64,000 bases of DNA from Megaleporinus macrocephalus (GCA_021613375.1 CM038708.1:25563518-25627517), one strand, 5' to 3'. Positions 11,981 through 26,089 are shown, numbered from the stretch's first letter. A program made the numbers and translations. Notes: generated from the sequence alone by a model not told the origin.

Positions 11981-13700
11981 GCAGTGGTTAGGTTTTCTAC
12001 GGAGTCGTGTGAGGGACAAACTAGTGCATTCCGGCTATTTTATAATTAAATTATGTTCAAACAGCGCCCTCTAGTGTTGAGAACAGGCGCGTTTACGTTA
12101 TAGAAGCGTTGGTGTAATCCACAAATGTAACTGTAGTGTGCTGTGTTTATGCTGAATTATGAAGCTGCTTTGTTTTCTTCTCAACAACAACGACAACGAG
12201 ACCATCTAAGAACTCACCACTCCAGTTCCGGCTCCTCACCAAAAATGTTCATGAATTTTTAGGGGAACAACAACTAGAACATTTCTATTAATAATTAACC
12301 CAGTATAACTTAAACACCACTTACATCTAGCAAAATCACTGAAGTACCATCTCCCCACTATCATCTAACCTCTCTTAGATAAACTGCAGGTCCTAAATAT
12401 TTTATATACATACACAGATTATAGATCGGTTCAGTCTTAGTTGGTGCAATCAGACAGAGTGTGATTTTACTCTAGGTATGTTTTTTTCAGTAAGCTAGGT
12501 AACAGAATTTCATGTCATAGTGGCAAATTTTCTCAGTTAAATAAATGAACTGAAGTGGTATACAGATATGCTCCGTCAGCCCTGTCAGTTTTCTCCAGTT
12601 TCTTTCTCTCCCTCTTTCCCTGTGATTAGTAATAGTAATAAATCATTATTAATCAGTCATTCTTTTGTTGAAATCTTTTTTAAATCATCCCATCTGACTG
12701 GCTTTTAATAAAGCTGCTGCCTTTTCATCTAAACTTTTGACTGACATCAACTTATATGGAAAATACTAGTGTCACTATTATTTAAAATACTGAAGAGATA
12801 AAAACAAAGGTTATTAAAACAAACACTATAAAGAGCTGGCAGTAAGGTTATTTCTAACTGTGTCGCTCTTCACACTTTCTGTGTTAAGTTATACTTGTTG
12901 ACCTGTCCGCTAACTAGCTAAACGTTAGTGTTAGCTGAACTCGTTTTCTCTGCCTCACGTGAAGTTAGTTAGCTGGCAAGTAAAAACCAGTAAGCTATTA
13001 CTAAACAAACATTAGATGTTCTTACTTTTCTTGGCTTAGTTTTAGAGAATACTGCTGTGTAAATCTCAGCCACAAGCTAGCAAGTGTCCACGACATCAAG
13101 CAGGAGTTGGATTATAGAACTTGAATAGTACTAGCAGGTGATAGGAAGACTCTGATCACTTTTTCAGCCATCCATCCATAACATGTGACGCTTATTGATA
13201 GCACCATCTCTATCTCTCCAGAACTGGAGCTAGCCCAGTGGTGTGTTTAGGGTCTGGCAATTGTGCCGCAGTCATGGGTGTTTTTTCTATAGCAATGGGC
13301 CAAACTGTTTATATGAATATGATTTATGGGCTCATACAATCACTGAATCGTTTGAGGTAAATGTACCACTGCCTCATTCAACCACTAGACTCAATGATTA
13401 TCTATTTTTCTTTGTGAAATTTTCCATATTTTACCATAGATTCACTCACAATGGTAGGCTACTGTATGGATTTCTGATACGGTTTACACAGTTACCTAGT
13501 CAGTACACAATTTTAGCAGTTAACCTTCCCCAAGCTCCATTACAGTATATCAGTTACCATGATAGAAATACATGAAACTGACCCCCTGCTTGATATCATA
13601 AATAAAAAGATTGCATATTTTAGTGATATACAGACCACCAAACTAGAAATCTTTTCTTTCCAGAAATGTAGTCACCTTAGTTTTGTAACACAGCCTGCGT
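11981..13700. other. Intergenic DNA, no gene supported
   Basis: No gene or clear repeat boundary. A 110-codon frame at 13243-13575 has no recognisable motif and low-complexity hydrophobic runs. Confidence 0.45.
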
Positions 13701-13711
13701 CACCTGTCGGT

Positions 13712-13793
13712 TATAAAATTATATAGACACCTCCCTATCAAAGTTCACTGCTTCAGCGTCCCATTGTTTTTATCCTCAGCAGGGGAAGCAGAG
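13712..13793 (+). promoter_or_regulatory. Candidate TATA promoter and non-coding first exon of the B30.2 gene
   Basis: TATAAAA at 13712-13718 is followed about 30 bp later by a candidate start site near 13742. A splice donor, GCAGAG|GTATGT, lies at 13793/13794. The first coding exon begins after the acceptor CTTCAG at 14208, with ATG four bases further on. Inferred from spacing only. Confidence 0.45.
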
Positions 13794-14211
13794 GTATGTT
13801 GTTCTTTTCTAAATTAATAATTGTCGTTTGTAATTTTTCATTGTTTTGATTGGTTTGATTTGTGTGTCTTGTTTGTGATTAATCTTATCAGTGTTAGGTT
13901 TTAACTGTGTTTTAAACGATGTAATACAAATGAATCATTTCTTGCCTGTAGTACATTTCGCCTTTTGTACATAAACGTTGAGTCAAGCTGCCAACATAAC
14001 CTAAGACATTCATTTGTTTCATAGTCTTTATTTGTCCAATCACATGTATGATTCATTTTTTAAATATGGATTTAATGGCAGGCTGTTGTTTGAGTCTAGA
14101 GTTCTGTATAGTCATGTGTAGTCATGTAGATTTGATAAACAGTTTAAGATAAACAGATATAATTTCACACTCGGCAGTTTTGAATCTTGTGTGTGATCTT
14201 CTCTTCAGACA

Positions 14212-17200
14212 ATGTTTCCAGTCAACTGGAAAAGTGTGCCCTCAAGGTGCCCGGAAAAAGTACCGGTGCCCACAGACGCTGCACACTCTGTGCCCTGGAG
14301 TAAGCCAAAGCTCAGTAACAAGAAGGTAATTTGGACTCTGGACTTCTTTTAACTGCTGCCCAGTATTTTACTGCCCGAATTCAAAGGCCTCTGTTTGGTA
14401 TTATGGGAAAATATATACTAGGACTATTCTGAGCAGCTATTATCTGGCAAGCTGTTTCATATCACATTCTTAAAGGGGAATTCCACCATTAAAAAAATCT
14501 TCATAACCAAAGTTGTAATGGCATAAACAGAGGCATTTTGAATGATCTGATGTAAAGCAGTGCACTGTAAGAAACCTGCAGATTCAAAATATTTCATGTT
14601 CACATGAAATATAAAATGGTTTTAAATATGCTGCCTGATGCCTGAGAGGGGTTGACATCAGGTCATTCTCACTATTTTAACATTTTTATCACCATTATGT
14701 ATGAAAAGTCAGTAGGATCCTGTAGTTTTAATGGTCATTTGGATAGTAAATAAATTGGAATAAATCAGGAAGCTTATCTACAGTGCACCATTTCACATCA
14801 AACCACTATATATTACATTAGAATTAGAATTATGCAAAGAATTTAATTAAAAAATTTCAAAAAGGCTAACAAAAGGTCAAATCTTAACACAAGTAATACA
14901 GCAGCCTGAATTCACAGTAACAGAAAGGCCAGGTTTTACTAGTTTTTACTTGTCTGTAGAGTTCTGGTAATAGGTCTTATAAACTGAGGAGTTCAAAACA
15001 TACTACTAGAAGATAAGGACCAATAAGTGGAATGTTCCTGTTGAAATCTTGTAATGAAAGCTTATATCTTACCAACTTGTATTGTCACATACTTACTACT
15101 ACTACTGTTAGATCATCTAAAACTAGACTTGATTATGTAGTTTGTAATACTGTATGGCATACTGTTATCTAGAAAAGTAGATAAAACCAGAGGTGAGATG
15201 GGCTCCTGCTACCATTTGTAGCCATTCAGTCTACATCACTCAAGGCATATTTGGTAACTAAAGTGGGCTTTTTTAGTTTTGCGCTGTGCAAGCGTGTCCT
15301 GTCTTACCAGCTACATTTGGAGTACACCAACACTGCAAGGAAATGTTTTGCTTGTTAAAATGAACATTCTTTTTGCTGTAGGCCGACCTGAAGTCAATTC
15401 AAACCCTGGAGGAGTGTGTGCAGTTTCTCACAGACATGGCTAGGGAGACAGAAGACATTAGTCAGGTACCTGGCATTTCTTTTATTTGTCCATTAACCAA
15501 ATTAGAGAGATATTATTATTACTGTAAATTAAAAAGAGACACTATTAATGAGATACATTATTAACAACAACTAATAGATCATACAAGGTGGTTCACACTT
15601 TACTGCTTGCAGGGCGAGAAGAGACGTGCGGTAGAAAAAGATAAGAACGCTCTGGGTAAATCCACCAAGTCTGTTGGTATGGATCATAGCAAGAGTCTCA
15701 TTCTGTCTTGGGCTGAAGAACTGAACAGCCTGAACATCTCGAAAGGATTGACTGAAAGAGGATCTGTTCAAGTAGAGTCTGCACACAGAACGAAGAGTAT
15801 GGAGTGGTCCGACAGCTCAAAGGACAGTGAGATAATCATGAAGTGGGCGAGAGAACTACAGACTGTTTCAGAGGTTAGAGAAAGATACAGATTGATAGGT
15901 CAAATAAAACTACCTGAATTGTACTTGACTGACCTTTTATGTGCATGTATGTGTTACATACAGAATCTTGGTGTAACAGAAGATGACCTAAAGCAAATCC
16001 TTGCTAATCACAACATGGAGCAGCTGAAGTTTTCTGGACTTCTTCCCTTTTTGGAGTTTGTGGTGTGGTCTCTTCTCTCACAACACTCTGAGGTAACAAG
16101 AAAAGATGATGACATTTTTATTGAAAAAAAACCCCAAAAAACAAAAAATAAAATAGTGACTGAGGCATGTGTAAAAGTCTGGACATCCCATTATCCCTTC
16201 GGCTGATACCACAGATGGCAAACTTTTTGTGGCCACCTACAATTCTATCTGTTCTCATTTTCCTTGCAGAACACTTTCAGTTCTCCAATTTTCTTGGGCA
16301 AATATTCAGCATATTTAGGATCCACACCGATTTTCAATGAGGCTCAAGTAAAGATACTGTGAGGGCTTGTCCAAAAGATTCAGCATGCATTTCTTGAAGT
16401 GGTTCATGGTGAATTTTTAAGTATGTTTTGGATCATTGTCCTGTTGTAGAAGCCAGCCTATTTTCAGCATGTGTTTAAAGAATTTGCTATTATTTATTGA
16501 AACCCATTCTTCTTCCTACCTGCACAGTGTTTTCTGAGATATTGGCAGCCACACTGCCCAAAAGCAAACAGATGCGCAGTCAAATACTTTCTATTTTTGC
16601 TAAAAACATAACTTTGGTGACTGTGGCCAAATATTTCCACACTTTTTCGGAACCCAGGACCACTTGTTCTGTGAGTTCAGTATGTTTGAGTTCAGTGTGA
16701 AAGCCTTTATTGATACTGGGAGCCTTGAAAAACAAAAAAATGTCTTCTTTCCAGTCTCCTTCCTCTGACTTTCCAGCTAACTTTAGTGCAGTCCGCTGCA
16801 TGTTTAGAAGCGATGTGTTCCTGGGTTGCATGATTGGTTCATTTTGTAGCATGATTATCATGTGTACTGAAAGTATTGTAAAAGCCTGTGTTTCTGTCCA
16901 AGGAAAATAATAAAAATAAGTAAACAGATGAAGCTGTTGCCACTTTGCAAACCTGTGTGCAGAAGAGTGACATGTGGAATTGTGCTATCGAGTCACAGTT
17001 TAAATGGAATCCTTGTGTCTGAAAATAAACCAACGATAATGAGCCCCTCCCCTCAAATAAGCCTACAGTCGGCTTTAGGCACGGCCTCAAATATTTGGGA
17101 CAAGTGTGAAAACGCCCTTAAAGTCGTTTAGGACTTGCCTTGACTTCCACAAAGCCCCGTAACTGCAATTTCTTAAAACCATTTCAGACCAGTGCAAGCT

Positions 17201-17455
17201 GGAAGCACTTTAATACCTTGCTATTGCTGTCCCCTGTTGCACAGGCGTCAGTTGCCCTTATTTTCAATTTCTCACATAATTTGAGGCAGAAAAAAATTTA
17301 CTCTCTTTAATTCAATGTTAGAAATTATTATTTAGTTTTTTGGGTTTTTTTATAACACAAATGCATTATGCTGTGATGATTACAGCATATATCCTGCTTT
17401 TGTGTCTGGTCACAGCTCCTAGGAACTTTCATATTTATTTATTTTGTATTTTGTA

Positions 17456-17548
<93 letters not shown>

Positions 17549-19052
17549 TTATATATATATTTTATTTTTTTATTTTATTTTTTTTAACCTTCAGGTCCTC
17601 CACTGATAAATCCTAAATGTTAGTCCTGCTGAAGGTTTGTTTGAAAAGTACATCTGTCTTTACCTGAATCACTGTGTCAACAAAGTAACAATACTTTCAC
17701 TGCTTACTCAGGAGGACATTTCAAAAATATGGTTATCCACCAAACAGAGACAATGGAAGTCAGGTAAGAGCTTTCATCATGTTTACATAAACACTATTGT
17801 TGGATATCTATTGAGTTGCCAGTTTATGATTTCACCTACCTGGTACCTACATTCATACATACACACACAGGGTTACAACTAGCTGTAGTACATTTGCAGA
17901 ATTCAGAAACCTCCTCTTGTACATCACCTGAAAGGGATCAGTAAAGGAGCAAATAGATTTTACAGTATATTACACCATCACCATATTACTGTTACTGCAG
18001 TACTAAGAATAGTGCACAACCCAAATAACACCTGGTCAGCAGTGGCCCCGCAGCAAATGCTCTCCATTGATGAATAGCATTGAGGATGGCTAATAAACTG
18101 TGCAGCTGCAGATAGACTACAGTCAATTATTGATCAAGCCTAATAGAAAAATCAGTAGGTACAAGGTACAAATGCAATGGCCCTAAGTAACAGGCAAAGC
18201 TTGTGTAAGATGTTTAACACATTCCTTTCTTGACGTTTGTGTGTTTCTTTTGTCTTTAGACAACAAGAAATACATTCCAAATTCAGGTAAGAAAGGATCA
18301 TATTATAAGAAAAACACAACTACATGCATACAACAAGATTACTGCAATAACAAAGGCTTATATAATGACTCATGATTTCTCTCATAAAGTTTGGCAGTGG
18401 ATCCAGAGTGCATCAGGTAATAAAGAAACAAACAAACAAGCCGACAAAATATGTGTAAATACATCAGTACTATCCATTGAAAATCACCAATATCTGTTCA
18501 TGTGTTGTACCAGCTGATGTGCATCTAGATTCCAGTTTCTGCCCTCCTTGGATGTGTGTGTCTGAAGACAAGCGGGAAATGCGTGAGCGGCACAGGGCCC
18601 AGTACCCACAGGACAAGCATCAACAGTTCGAACAACAGTCCTGCATTCTAGGGCTCAATGGCTTCTCCAGTGGAAGGCATTACTGGGAAGTACTGGTACC
18701 AACAAATGGATGCTGGAGGTTAGGCGTGACGTCTGTATCTGCTCCCAGGAAAGGCACGTTCCAGATAACCCCAGAAACAGGCTACTGGACTATTTACAAT
18801 GGCCCCAAGAGTCTGTGGGCCTGCACAGACCCTTATACCAAGCTGCAGATATCTCTACAGCCTCAGGTGGTTGGAGTCTATGTAGACTATGAAGAGGGAC
18901 AGGTGTCCTTCTACGATGCTCAGCAGAGGCTCCATATTTACACTTTTACACAGATTTTTAGGGAAGCACTCTTCCCTGTGTTCATGTGTCGAGATGGCAC
19001 CTCTGTGCTGAAAATCCAAACACCACAAATGTCTGTGTGTGCTGAAAACTGA
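14212..19052 (+). CDS. B30.2/SPRY domain protein, 410 aa, eight coding exons
   Basis: Coding exons are 14212-14325, 15382-15465, 15613-15873, 15964-16092, 17712-17763, 18260-18286, 18390-18416 and 18514-19052. All have GT-AG borders, and phases join to exactly 411 codons. The last exon encodes a B30.2 domain of about 180 residues with the usual marks: LDSSFCPPW near its start, SSGRHYWEV, WRLGVTSV, and ETGYWTI. The two 27-nt exons before it recall the tiny spacer exons of butyrophilin-type genes. The N-terminal half has no RING, B-box or coiled coil that I can see. It carries two related words, SWAEELNSL and KWARELQTV, and is charged and helical. SPRY domains bind protein partners, often in TRIM and butyrophilin-like immune proteins; the role here is unknown. 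Polyadenylation signals are at 19475-19480 and 19525-19530. Confidence 0.8.
17465..17545. repeat. (TA)n microsatellite in the intron before B30.2 coding exon 5
   Basis: About 40 uninterrupted TA units followed by T-rich sequence. The open frames across it are artefacts of the repeat. Confidence 0.95.
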
Positions 19053-19917
19053 GAGCACAACTGACAAATGCAAGAGTATAAACGCCATAAGACATCTACT
19101 CAACTGCAACTGACAAATTGTGCCTGGTAATTCATCATATTCTCACATGATGATTATACAGCAAAAGTTTATACATTAAGCATCTACAGATTCTAGAGCA
19201 CTGCATTATATTTCTACACCAGTCTATCAACTCCATTAAATATAGTGCTGCCTGTAAACTATATTTTTTATAGGTTTCTTATTAGAATCATATGCAAATT
19301 TCTGTAGTGTTACTGTATTTCCTTCACCTGTATCACATGTGATGTTAAATATATTGTTCACTTTTATCAGAACAGATTTATACAATCCTCCACTTCATTC
19401 CTTGCACTAATATTGTTTACAAATTTTGGTTTTGTGATCATGTAAATATCTTTCTGAGATTTTGTATTCTGTGCAATAAATGAAAATACACATAATGTAA
19501 ATCTGACACTTGTTCACAAGTTCTAATAAAACTTTTTAACATTTTTGTATGAACTCATTTGTTGAGCAAACATATTGTTCTAGAATTACTAACAGAATGC
19601 CACATAGAAAAAATCATTGGGTGTAATGAGTGTTTCTGTCACTACAGACAGTGTTAGCTGCCCACATTTTCAGCAAAACAGTGAAAATGTCTTAACCGTG
19701 ACAGGCTCCTATGACAACGGTGTGCTCGAGTGCATGTCAAGATTGAGACTTTTTATTTTCTATTCACTATTTTAGGGTATGAATTGTCTTGACTTAACCA
19801 GTTGGATATGTATTACATTAAGGTTTTATGGAAAAGAGATGCAGAACATATTAAATATGATTATCACTTAAATTCCAATAAAAAAAAGTAAGTAAATTGG
19901 TTAGTGTTGGTAAGGAC

Positions 19918-20176
19918 ATTTGGGTCATACATATTCATATCGTCGCTGTCCAAAGAAATACATTTATCTCTTTTTTTGTCTGTTTATTTTTCTACATCAT
20001 TTTAAACATGAAAGCTACATTGTGACAAAATTCATGATGAATGGACCAATAGAAATGCTCCAAAATAACTGAAATCTGGTTCCACTGACCTACATTAAAA
20101 GTAAAGTACATTGTTCCCCTTTCCTGTAAATTTGCCTTTTTTTAAAATACTTGTTTTTCTTTGGACAGCGAAGATT
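19918..20176 (+). repeat. Interspersed repeat family, copy 1
   Basis: It contains TTCATGATGAATGGACCAAT, AGAAATGCTCCAAAATAA and GGTTCCACTGACCTACATTA, and ends with GGACAGCGAAGATTATATG. The same ordered words occur near 25272-25480, 29840-30240 and 32108-32220. The GTCCAAAGAAA start and TTTGGACAGC end form a possible inverted repeat, suggesting a MITE. Confidence 0.6.
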
Positions 20177-20598
20177 ATATGTTGTATTTAATTATATGTT
20201 GTATAGTAACACCTGCTACTTTGACCCAAACATACTTCATAAATTACTTTTGCTTATTAAGCAACATTATTGTGTGTAAAATTGTTTTATGACACAAATC
20301 AACTATTTTAAATGTGTTATGTTAAAAAGAAACACAGATTCATACTATGACAGTCAGAGTGAAGCGTTTTTCACTGAGAAAATCACAAAGAATTCCCTAT
20401 TTGTGCACAAGCGGACCTTTAAACGTTACAGATTTCAAATCGAGATATATCTTTGGTATTACTTAGACGAATAAATCGAACAAAAAGTCAGTAATATCAC
20501 GGATTAGTATATTAAACAGGATGAACACATGATCGGATAGATCTTCCTCTTTCTCTTCTACGAACACGCGGAAGAGTTTTGTCGGCGTACACGCGGCG

Positions 20599-20606
20599 TG
20601 ACGTCA
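20599..20606 (+). promoter_or_regulatory. CRE-like TGACGTCA upstream of mpdu1
   Basis: A perfect palindromic CREB/ATF site lies 20 bp before the mpdu1 start codon, in a CpG-rich stretch that also has TGCGCATTCGC, close to an NRF1 site. This fits a TATA-less housekeeping promoter. Confidence 0.6.
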
Positions 20607-20625
20607 CGCCTGCGCATTCGCTACA

Positions 20626-23600
20626 ATGGCGGCGTCCGCTGGAGTTGAAGCTACCTCCTTTATGGATCCTCTAAAAGGCTTTCTGGTGAATTATTTAATG
20701 CCAGAAAAATGCTACGACGAGCTGTTCCTGAATTTTAACTTCCTGCACGGTAAGTTGGGGACCGAGACTATCCGGCATTGAGCGTAACCCTGAAGTAAGA
20801 CGTGGCTGAACTTAGCTTCTCGTTAGAATCGCCGGTTCTACCTTTAATTGTGCAGCACCATTTAAGGTGGGACGGGCAATTCTAACGAAAAGCTAACTTC
20901 AGAAAGCAAGCAGTTGAGCTTTTTCAGCGAACAGATATCGAATATGAGTTGTACTGTAACCCCCGAGACTGGTCAGACTGGGAGCTGTCATTGTGGAGGT
21001 GTCACTGAACAGATATGCGGCTGGTATGTGGGTGAAAAGCCGAACACGGTCACGAAGCTCTGAGTGAAAGCTGACCCGATAATTCAGTATTATAAATGAC
21101 ATAAACACGCCTGTTGTTGTCTCTAGCTAAGCTTAGCCGTTCCTTAGCGACCTGTCAGGACCTTTAATTCTCAGCCCCCATACATAGACTCATATAGACT
21201 CATCTGTTCTGCTGGCATACATGTTATATTAGTTCACATTCGGGTGAAGCAACTGTCTGTTTACTAAACTGAAACACAGGGGATGTGTGAGGAAGTGTTT
21301 AGCTGCTGTGTTTTGCATAATAATGTTAGGGGCGTGGTCATACACAGGGCAGGTTTTCATTGGAGAGCGCGCGAACTCTTCGTTTATCTTCGGCTGTTTT
21401 CGTAAACGTGGCCGAACACATGTTCGTGCATATGCAGATGCCTAATTCGTGTATTTAGCTGTTTTAAGTTGCGTCCACTGCTGACATGGAAATCATTGGC
21501 AGTCAGAATGAAAAGCTCTGCAGCAGCTGCACATGCGTTTAATGCCAAGCGTTGGCTAGAGGAGTGTAAACTCCCCCGCAAGCATTAAACCATGGAGTGC
21601 CAGACCCTACCCTTAAGATGCTGTGGTGTTCATGACAACGAACTAATCACTCAACATCAGTATCAGATAGACCTATTACATTTTTTACGCAATCACATAA
21701 TCATAGTTATTTGAGATGTTCACAGTTAGTAAAGCTGACTGCAGTCACTTTCTGCAGGCATTAGTATACTGTGACAAACAACAGGCTTGGTGGGTTGAGG
21801 CAAAGAATGTGAAACATGTTCATTGAGATGTTGTAATATCTAACTTGCTGCTCTAATATGTTTTAAGAGCATGTCTGAGTAATGTTTGTTTTTAGCTATA
21901 CTGATATATAGTTATTTCTAATGTTTTAGCATCTGTGCTAGAAGAATAGATTATATTCTTTTTTTGTTAGTTTATATAAAGAAAAAAGCAACTGGTCAAT
22001 ACCAAATGTTTATATTATAATTAATTGTTAAACAAGCATTCATGTTTGGGGTAGTACCTAACCTCACCGATGCTGTTGTGACTGAATGCAGTCAGATCCT
22101 CCTACCAATGGTTCAACATCTAGTGTAAAGTTTTACAGACTAGTAGTCGCTACTATTGCAGACACATCCCTGTTAATGCCCTTGATTTGGAAATATGGAG
22201 TTAATTTCTCATCTCAACTACAATTTTGCTGTTTAATATCGGTGTCTTTTTTGCTTCTCCCACAGTGGAGTGTCTGAAGATAATTATCAGCAAAGGTCTG
22301 GGCATTGGAATCATCCTTGGCTCTGTATTGGGTAAGGAAAAGTTACTGTTTTGCAACATTGCCCTGTGCTTGATCCTCTCCTAGCAGTAGTTCTGCCTGC
22401 ATTCATTATGATTTGTTTTGATTTGTTCTTTACAGTAAAGCTACCTCAGATCTTAAAGCTCATTGGTGCAAAGAGTGCAGAAGGTCTGAGTTTCAACTCT
22501 GTGCTGCTGGAGCTGTTTGCAATCACAGGCACCATGGCCTACAGCATTGCCAACAGCTTTCCCTTCAGGTAGGCCTATATGTTAAGCCTCAACTGTACCT
22601 AAACTGAGGAACAGCACCCACTTTGATTCATTTTACTGGTGTCAACGTAGCAGCATATTTCCAAACTTTTGTTCCATTCAGGAGATCTGTACATAGAATT
22701 CATGATGATTAATGATTTGATTATTTTTAGACTATTAGGCATTCTTTATGTTTCTGATCCACAGTGCCTGGGGTGAGGCCTTATTCCTGATGTTACAGAC
22801 AGTGGCTATTGGGTTTCTTATCCAGCATTATAAAGGAAGCACCATCAAAGGTAGAGTAAGACACATACAAGACATACAGACTTTTATAAAGATAATAAGA
22901 CACAATTGCAAAAGTGACCAGTCATACAAATTAAATCCGTGTTAATGAGATGTGAAATATGTCTCTCATTGCCTTGCATTAGCTCTAATACTTTTATGTG
23001 TGTGTTTTGCAGGATTGGGCTTTCTGGTAATCTACTTTGGCCTGGTGGCTGTGCTCCTATCTCCTCTCACCCCTCTGTCTGTTGTTACCACCATGCAGGC
23101 CTCCAACATGCCAGCTATAATCTTTGGACGGGTATGTGAACAATAAGTGTAGACCGCCTGAACTCATTAAAAATTAAACGTCATTAAAAAGTGATTCGGC
23201 TGTGGAGCTGATTGACCTCTCCTTTTTGTTCCGTTGTATATTGCAGCTCATTCAAGCTGGCACAAACTACAGAAACGGCCACACAGGACAGCTGTCAGCC
23301 ATTTCCGTGTTTCTGCTGTTCGCTGGCTCCCTGGCACGCATATTCACCACAGTGCAGGTACGTTACAGAAGTTACAGCATCTTATTTATTTTGCCTGCAA
23401 AAATAGATATTAGCAATTACAAATGCTTTAAAAGTAGGTAGTATAGCCAGTACTTATCTGTATGAGCACGTTTCTCAACCTATATCCAGATGGGCTTAAT
23501 TATTTTCTGATTTACTTACTTTCCTGAAGTTCACTTATGGCATTTTAAGTGGCTTTATTTCTTCACAGAGTCATAATTTATTTTTTATTTTATTTTATGC

Positions 23601-24581
23601 AACCCTTTAAGTGGAATTATTTTATTGCACTGGGAGATTTAGCCAATTCTCCTACAGAAACCACTTGTCTCAGCTACTTGAAACACCTCCTTAGAATTCC
23701 AGCCCTTTACTCTGTTACAAGATGACGCCTCCCTGTAACACATTTCTTATTGTTTGGCACGCCCTCACGCAATACACAGAGAGTGAGAAAAAAATATCGT
23801 ACCACTCTGCTCCAGTCTAGCTTGTTAAGGTAAATCTGCTGTACAAACTTGTTCTACCAGACTTTCAGGATCAGACTCTGGCTTAAACTTATACAACAGA
23901 ACGGGCAACATTGTAAGAATAACTAGCAGTGTAGGCGGGAGACGTTGACTAATCAGAATCAAATGGGCAGCAGCCCATTTAGAGCACACTTTTCTTATCT
24001 GGAGGCGAGACTTAAAGACACAGGAGGCCTAACAGAGCATTTTAGACATATCGGGAATACAGACATACAGTATGAGGAAAAACTTTGGGGAAAATTGAAG
24101 CATATAAATCTTTTTTTAGTAGATCCCAAACATTTATTATGAACACTGAACACTGAGGTTGACTTTAAAATCAGTGAAAATGTCCACGAATAGATTGGAT
24201 TGTTTTATACCTTTTTCATTTGTTAAGAAAATAATTTTAGAATAGTCCTAATGCAAGAATGAGTGTTATTTTACTATTTTTGCATATTACCAAAAATCAG
24301 GCCTAAAATGTAGTGGCACAATTACTCCTTCACACTGATAAAGAGATTGATTACTTTTGAGATGCAGTATAAGCATGATTATGACTGACCAATAAAGATG
24401 CACTTATCCATACGCACTGGTTCACAATCCCTTCCCTTGTTTTCCTGTGTTTCTATAGGAGACGGGTGACTCTCTCATGGCTCTCACGTACATCATCTCT
24501 TCCTGCTGTAATGGACTGATTGCTGCTCAGGTCCTGTATTACTGGAATGTCAGTCCTGCTCTTAAAAAGAAAAAGGTGTAA
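20626..24581 (+). CDS. mpdu1: Mannose-P-dolichol utilization defect 1 protein, 253 aa
   Basis: Exons are 20626-20749, 22266-22331, 22436-22568, 22765-22850, 23013-23131, 23247-23357 and 24459-24581, all GT-AG, joining to 254 codons including TAA. MPDU1 is an ER multi-pass protein needed for use of dolichol-phosphate mannose and glucose in N-glycan and GPI assembly. The protein has about seven hydrophobic segments. The first PQ-loop is [18 protein letters not shown] (residues about 65-82), with the PQ pair at 67-68; a second, degenerate loop lies around [18 protein letters not shown] (196-213). The C-terminus LKKKKV looks like a dilysine ER retrieval signal. Length matches the human protein (about 247 aa). 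The neighbouring sox19 and eif4a1 agree with the conserved MPDU1 locus. A teleost a/b suffix cannot be decided here. Confidence 0.96.
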
Positions 24582-25646
24582 ATCAGCCGCTGAATGGCGC
24601 TGAACTGAAAGGCTAATAGCTGATATGTCCATTCCAGTTAACGTGCTGCTCTGAACAACTGTAGACTCCGCTTCTTATCTTGGACTGTAATCAGTTATCA
24701 GTGACGTTACATATCATTGTTTAGGGCAGCAGGTTGCGTTGTATTGGCAAATGCACACTTTGAGCCGACGGTTGGGAAGAAATGTATGTATGCAATTCCG
24801 TTGACCACCAATCATCGTGCTCATTCTCTAAAGTGCACTACCTTGGCCTGAAGTGTAGGACCAAAAAGCAATTCTCAAAAGACGGACCCCTTAAATTAAA
24901 CAGTCGAGCAATGTTTAATTAATTTTTTTCCATTTACTGCATAGTATCACAGCTTACTATGTCTAATCTATTCTGTTCTTTTATAATTCCTTAGCTCAGG
25001 GAAAGGAATACTGTCTGTGTTAGGAACCTGTTCATCCTCTGCATCTACTTTACATTTCAGTGCTGTTGGGTTAATTCTCTATTTAACAACACTGTAGAGA
25101 TCGTTAAAGAGTCGTTAAAGCAGAGCAGCCTAAATGAGAATGAGGGCCAGATATAATGTGACTCAGTGGGTTTTTCCCATGACCTTGTTTGTGTGAGAGG
25201 ATTTAGAGTGTTGAGTATCGCCTCCTATACATTTCTTTCCAAATATATGTAAATTGCACACTCAGAATTTTTTTTCCCGGTTGTTTTTTCATATCGCCGC
25301 TGTCATAACACTGTCTTAACAGTCTTGTTTACTAATTTTGAAAATGTTTTTTAAACATTTTATGATATATGGACCAATAGAAACAGTCACTTGAACTGAA
25401 GTACTTAAGAAAGTAATGAACTTAAATAAATATATGAATAAATTTAGTAAAATTTCTGAGATTGTGATAAGACAGTGATAATATCCAGATTTCACACTGT
25501 CAGTTGTCCAAACAGGAGCGTATGTTCTAAACACATAACTGAGAAATATCCTTTGCAGTTTGTCCACTCAGCATGCCTATGTTCTTGAAGGGTGAACAGA
25601 ACACTACCAAATAAACAACACAACCAAAAAAAAAAAAAAAAAAAAA
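24582..25646 (+). other. mpdu1: Probable mpdu1 3' UTR with polyadenylation signal and repeat insertion
   Basis: No gene in this stretch. AATAAA at 25610-25615 is followed by an A-rich run at 25626-25646, which could mark the transcript end or the tail of a retroposed sequence. The stretch 25272-25480 (ATATCGCCGCTGTC, TATGGACCAATAGAAACAG) belongs to the same interspersed family as 19918-20176. An earlier, weaker signal may end the mRNA sooner. Confidence 0.4.
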
Positions 25647-26089
25647 TGTTTGAAGAATATTTTTATTTGAACAACAAATCAAATTTAGTTTGTAATCAGT
25701 TCACCTGATATGGATTCACTAGCAGAGTGCCTGCGTAGATTGATTTTGCCTGTAGATGGTAGCAAAGTAACTGCTTGCTCACCCCACACACTCACACACT
25801 GCCCTTAGTTCAGACATATACTAACCCCCCTCTCACTCAACCCTGCCACTTTCATCCGTGTAACTCGGTTCTGCGGCTTTGACCAGACTGCCGTTCTGAA
25901 AGGAGCAGCGCGTAATGGCGTGCCTTTTTTCTGAAGTCACTTTGGGTGGTACTTTGGTTAAACTAACAATGCCAGTTGAAAGGCATTACCTTGAACAGAA
26001 AATGCTGCACCCTTTGAAAACAACAGTGCTGCATCTGCATTAGTGCTGCACAATGCAGTTGTGCATAAAGGTTTGAACATACGCAGTCG

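Noticed and set aside
13243..13575. 110-codon plus-strand frame
   Set aside because: No recognisable motif, no good splice or start context, AT-rich composition like the flanks.
15571..15786. 71-codon minus-strand frame
   Set aside because: Antisense of coding exon 3 of the B30.2 gene.
17340..17606. Frame of repeated Ile-Tyr
   Set aside because: Direct translation of the (TA)n microsatellite; the same applies to 26452-26646, 29740-30153, 32140-32394 and 55435-55635.
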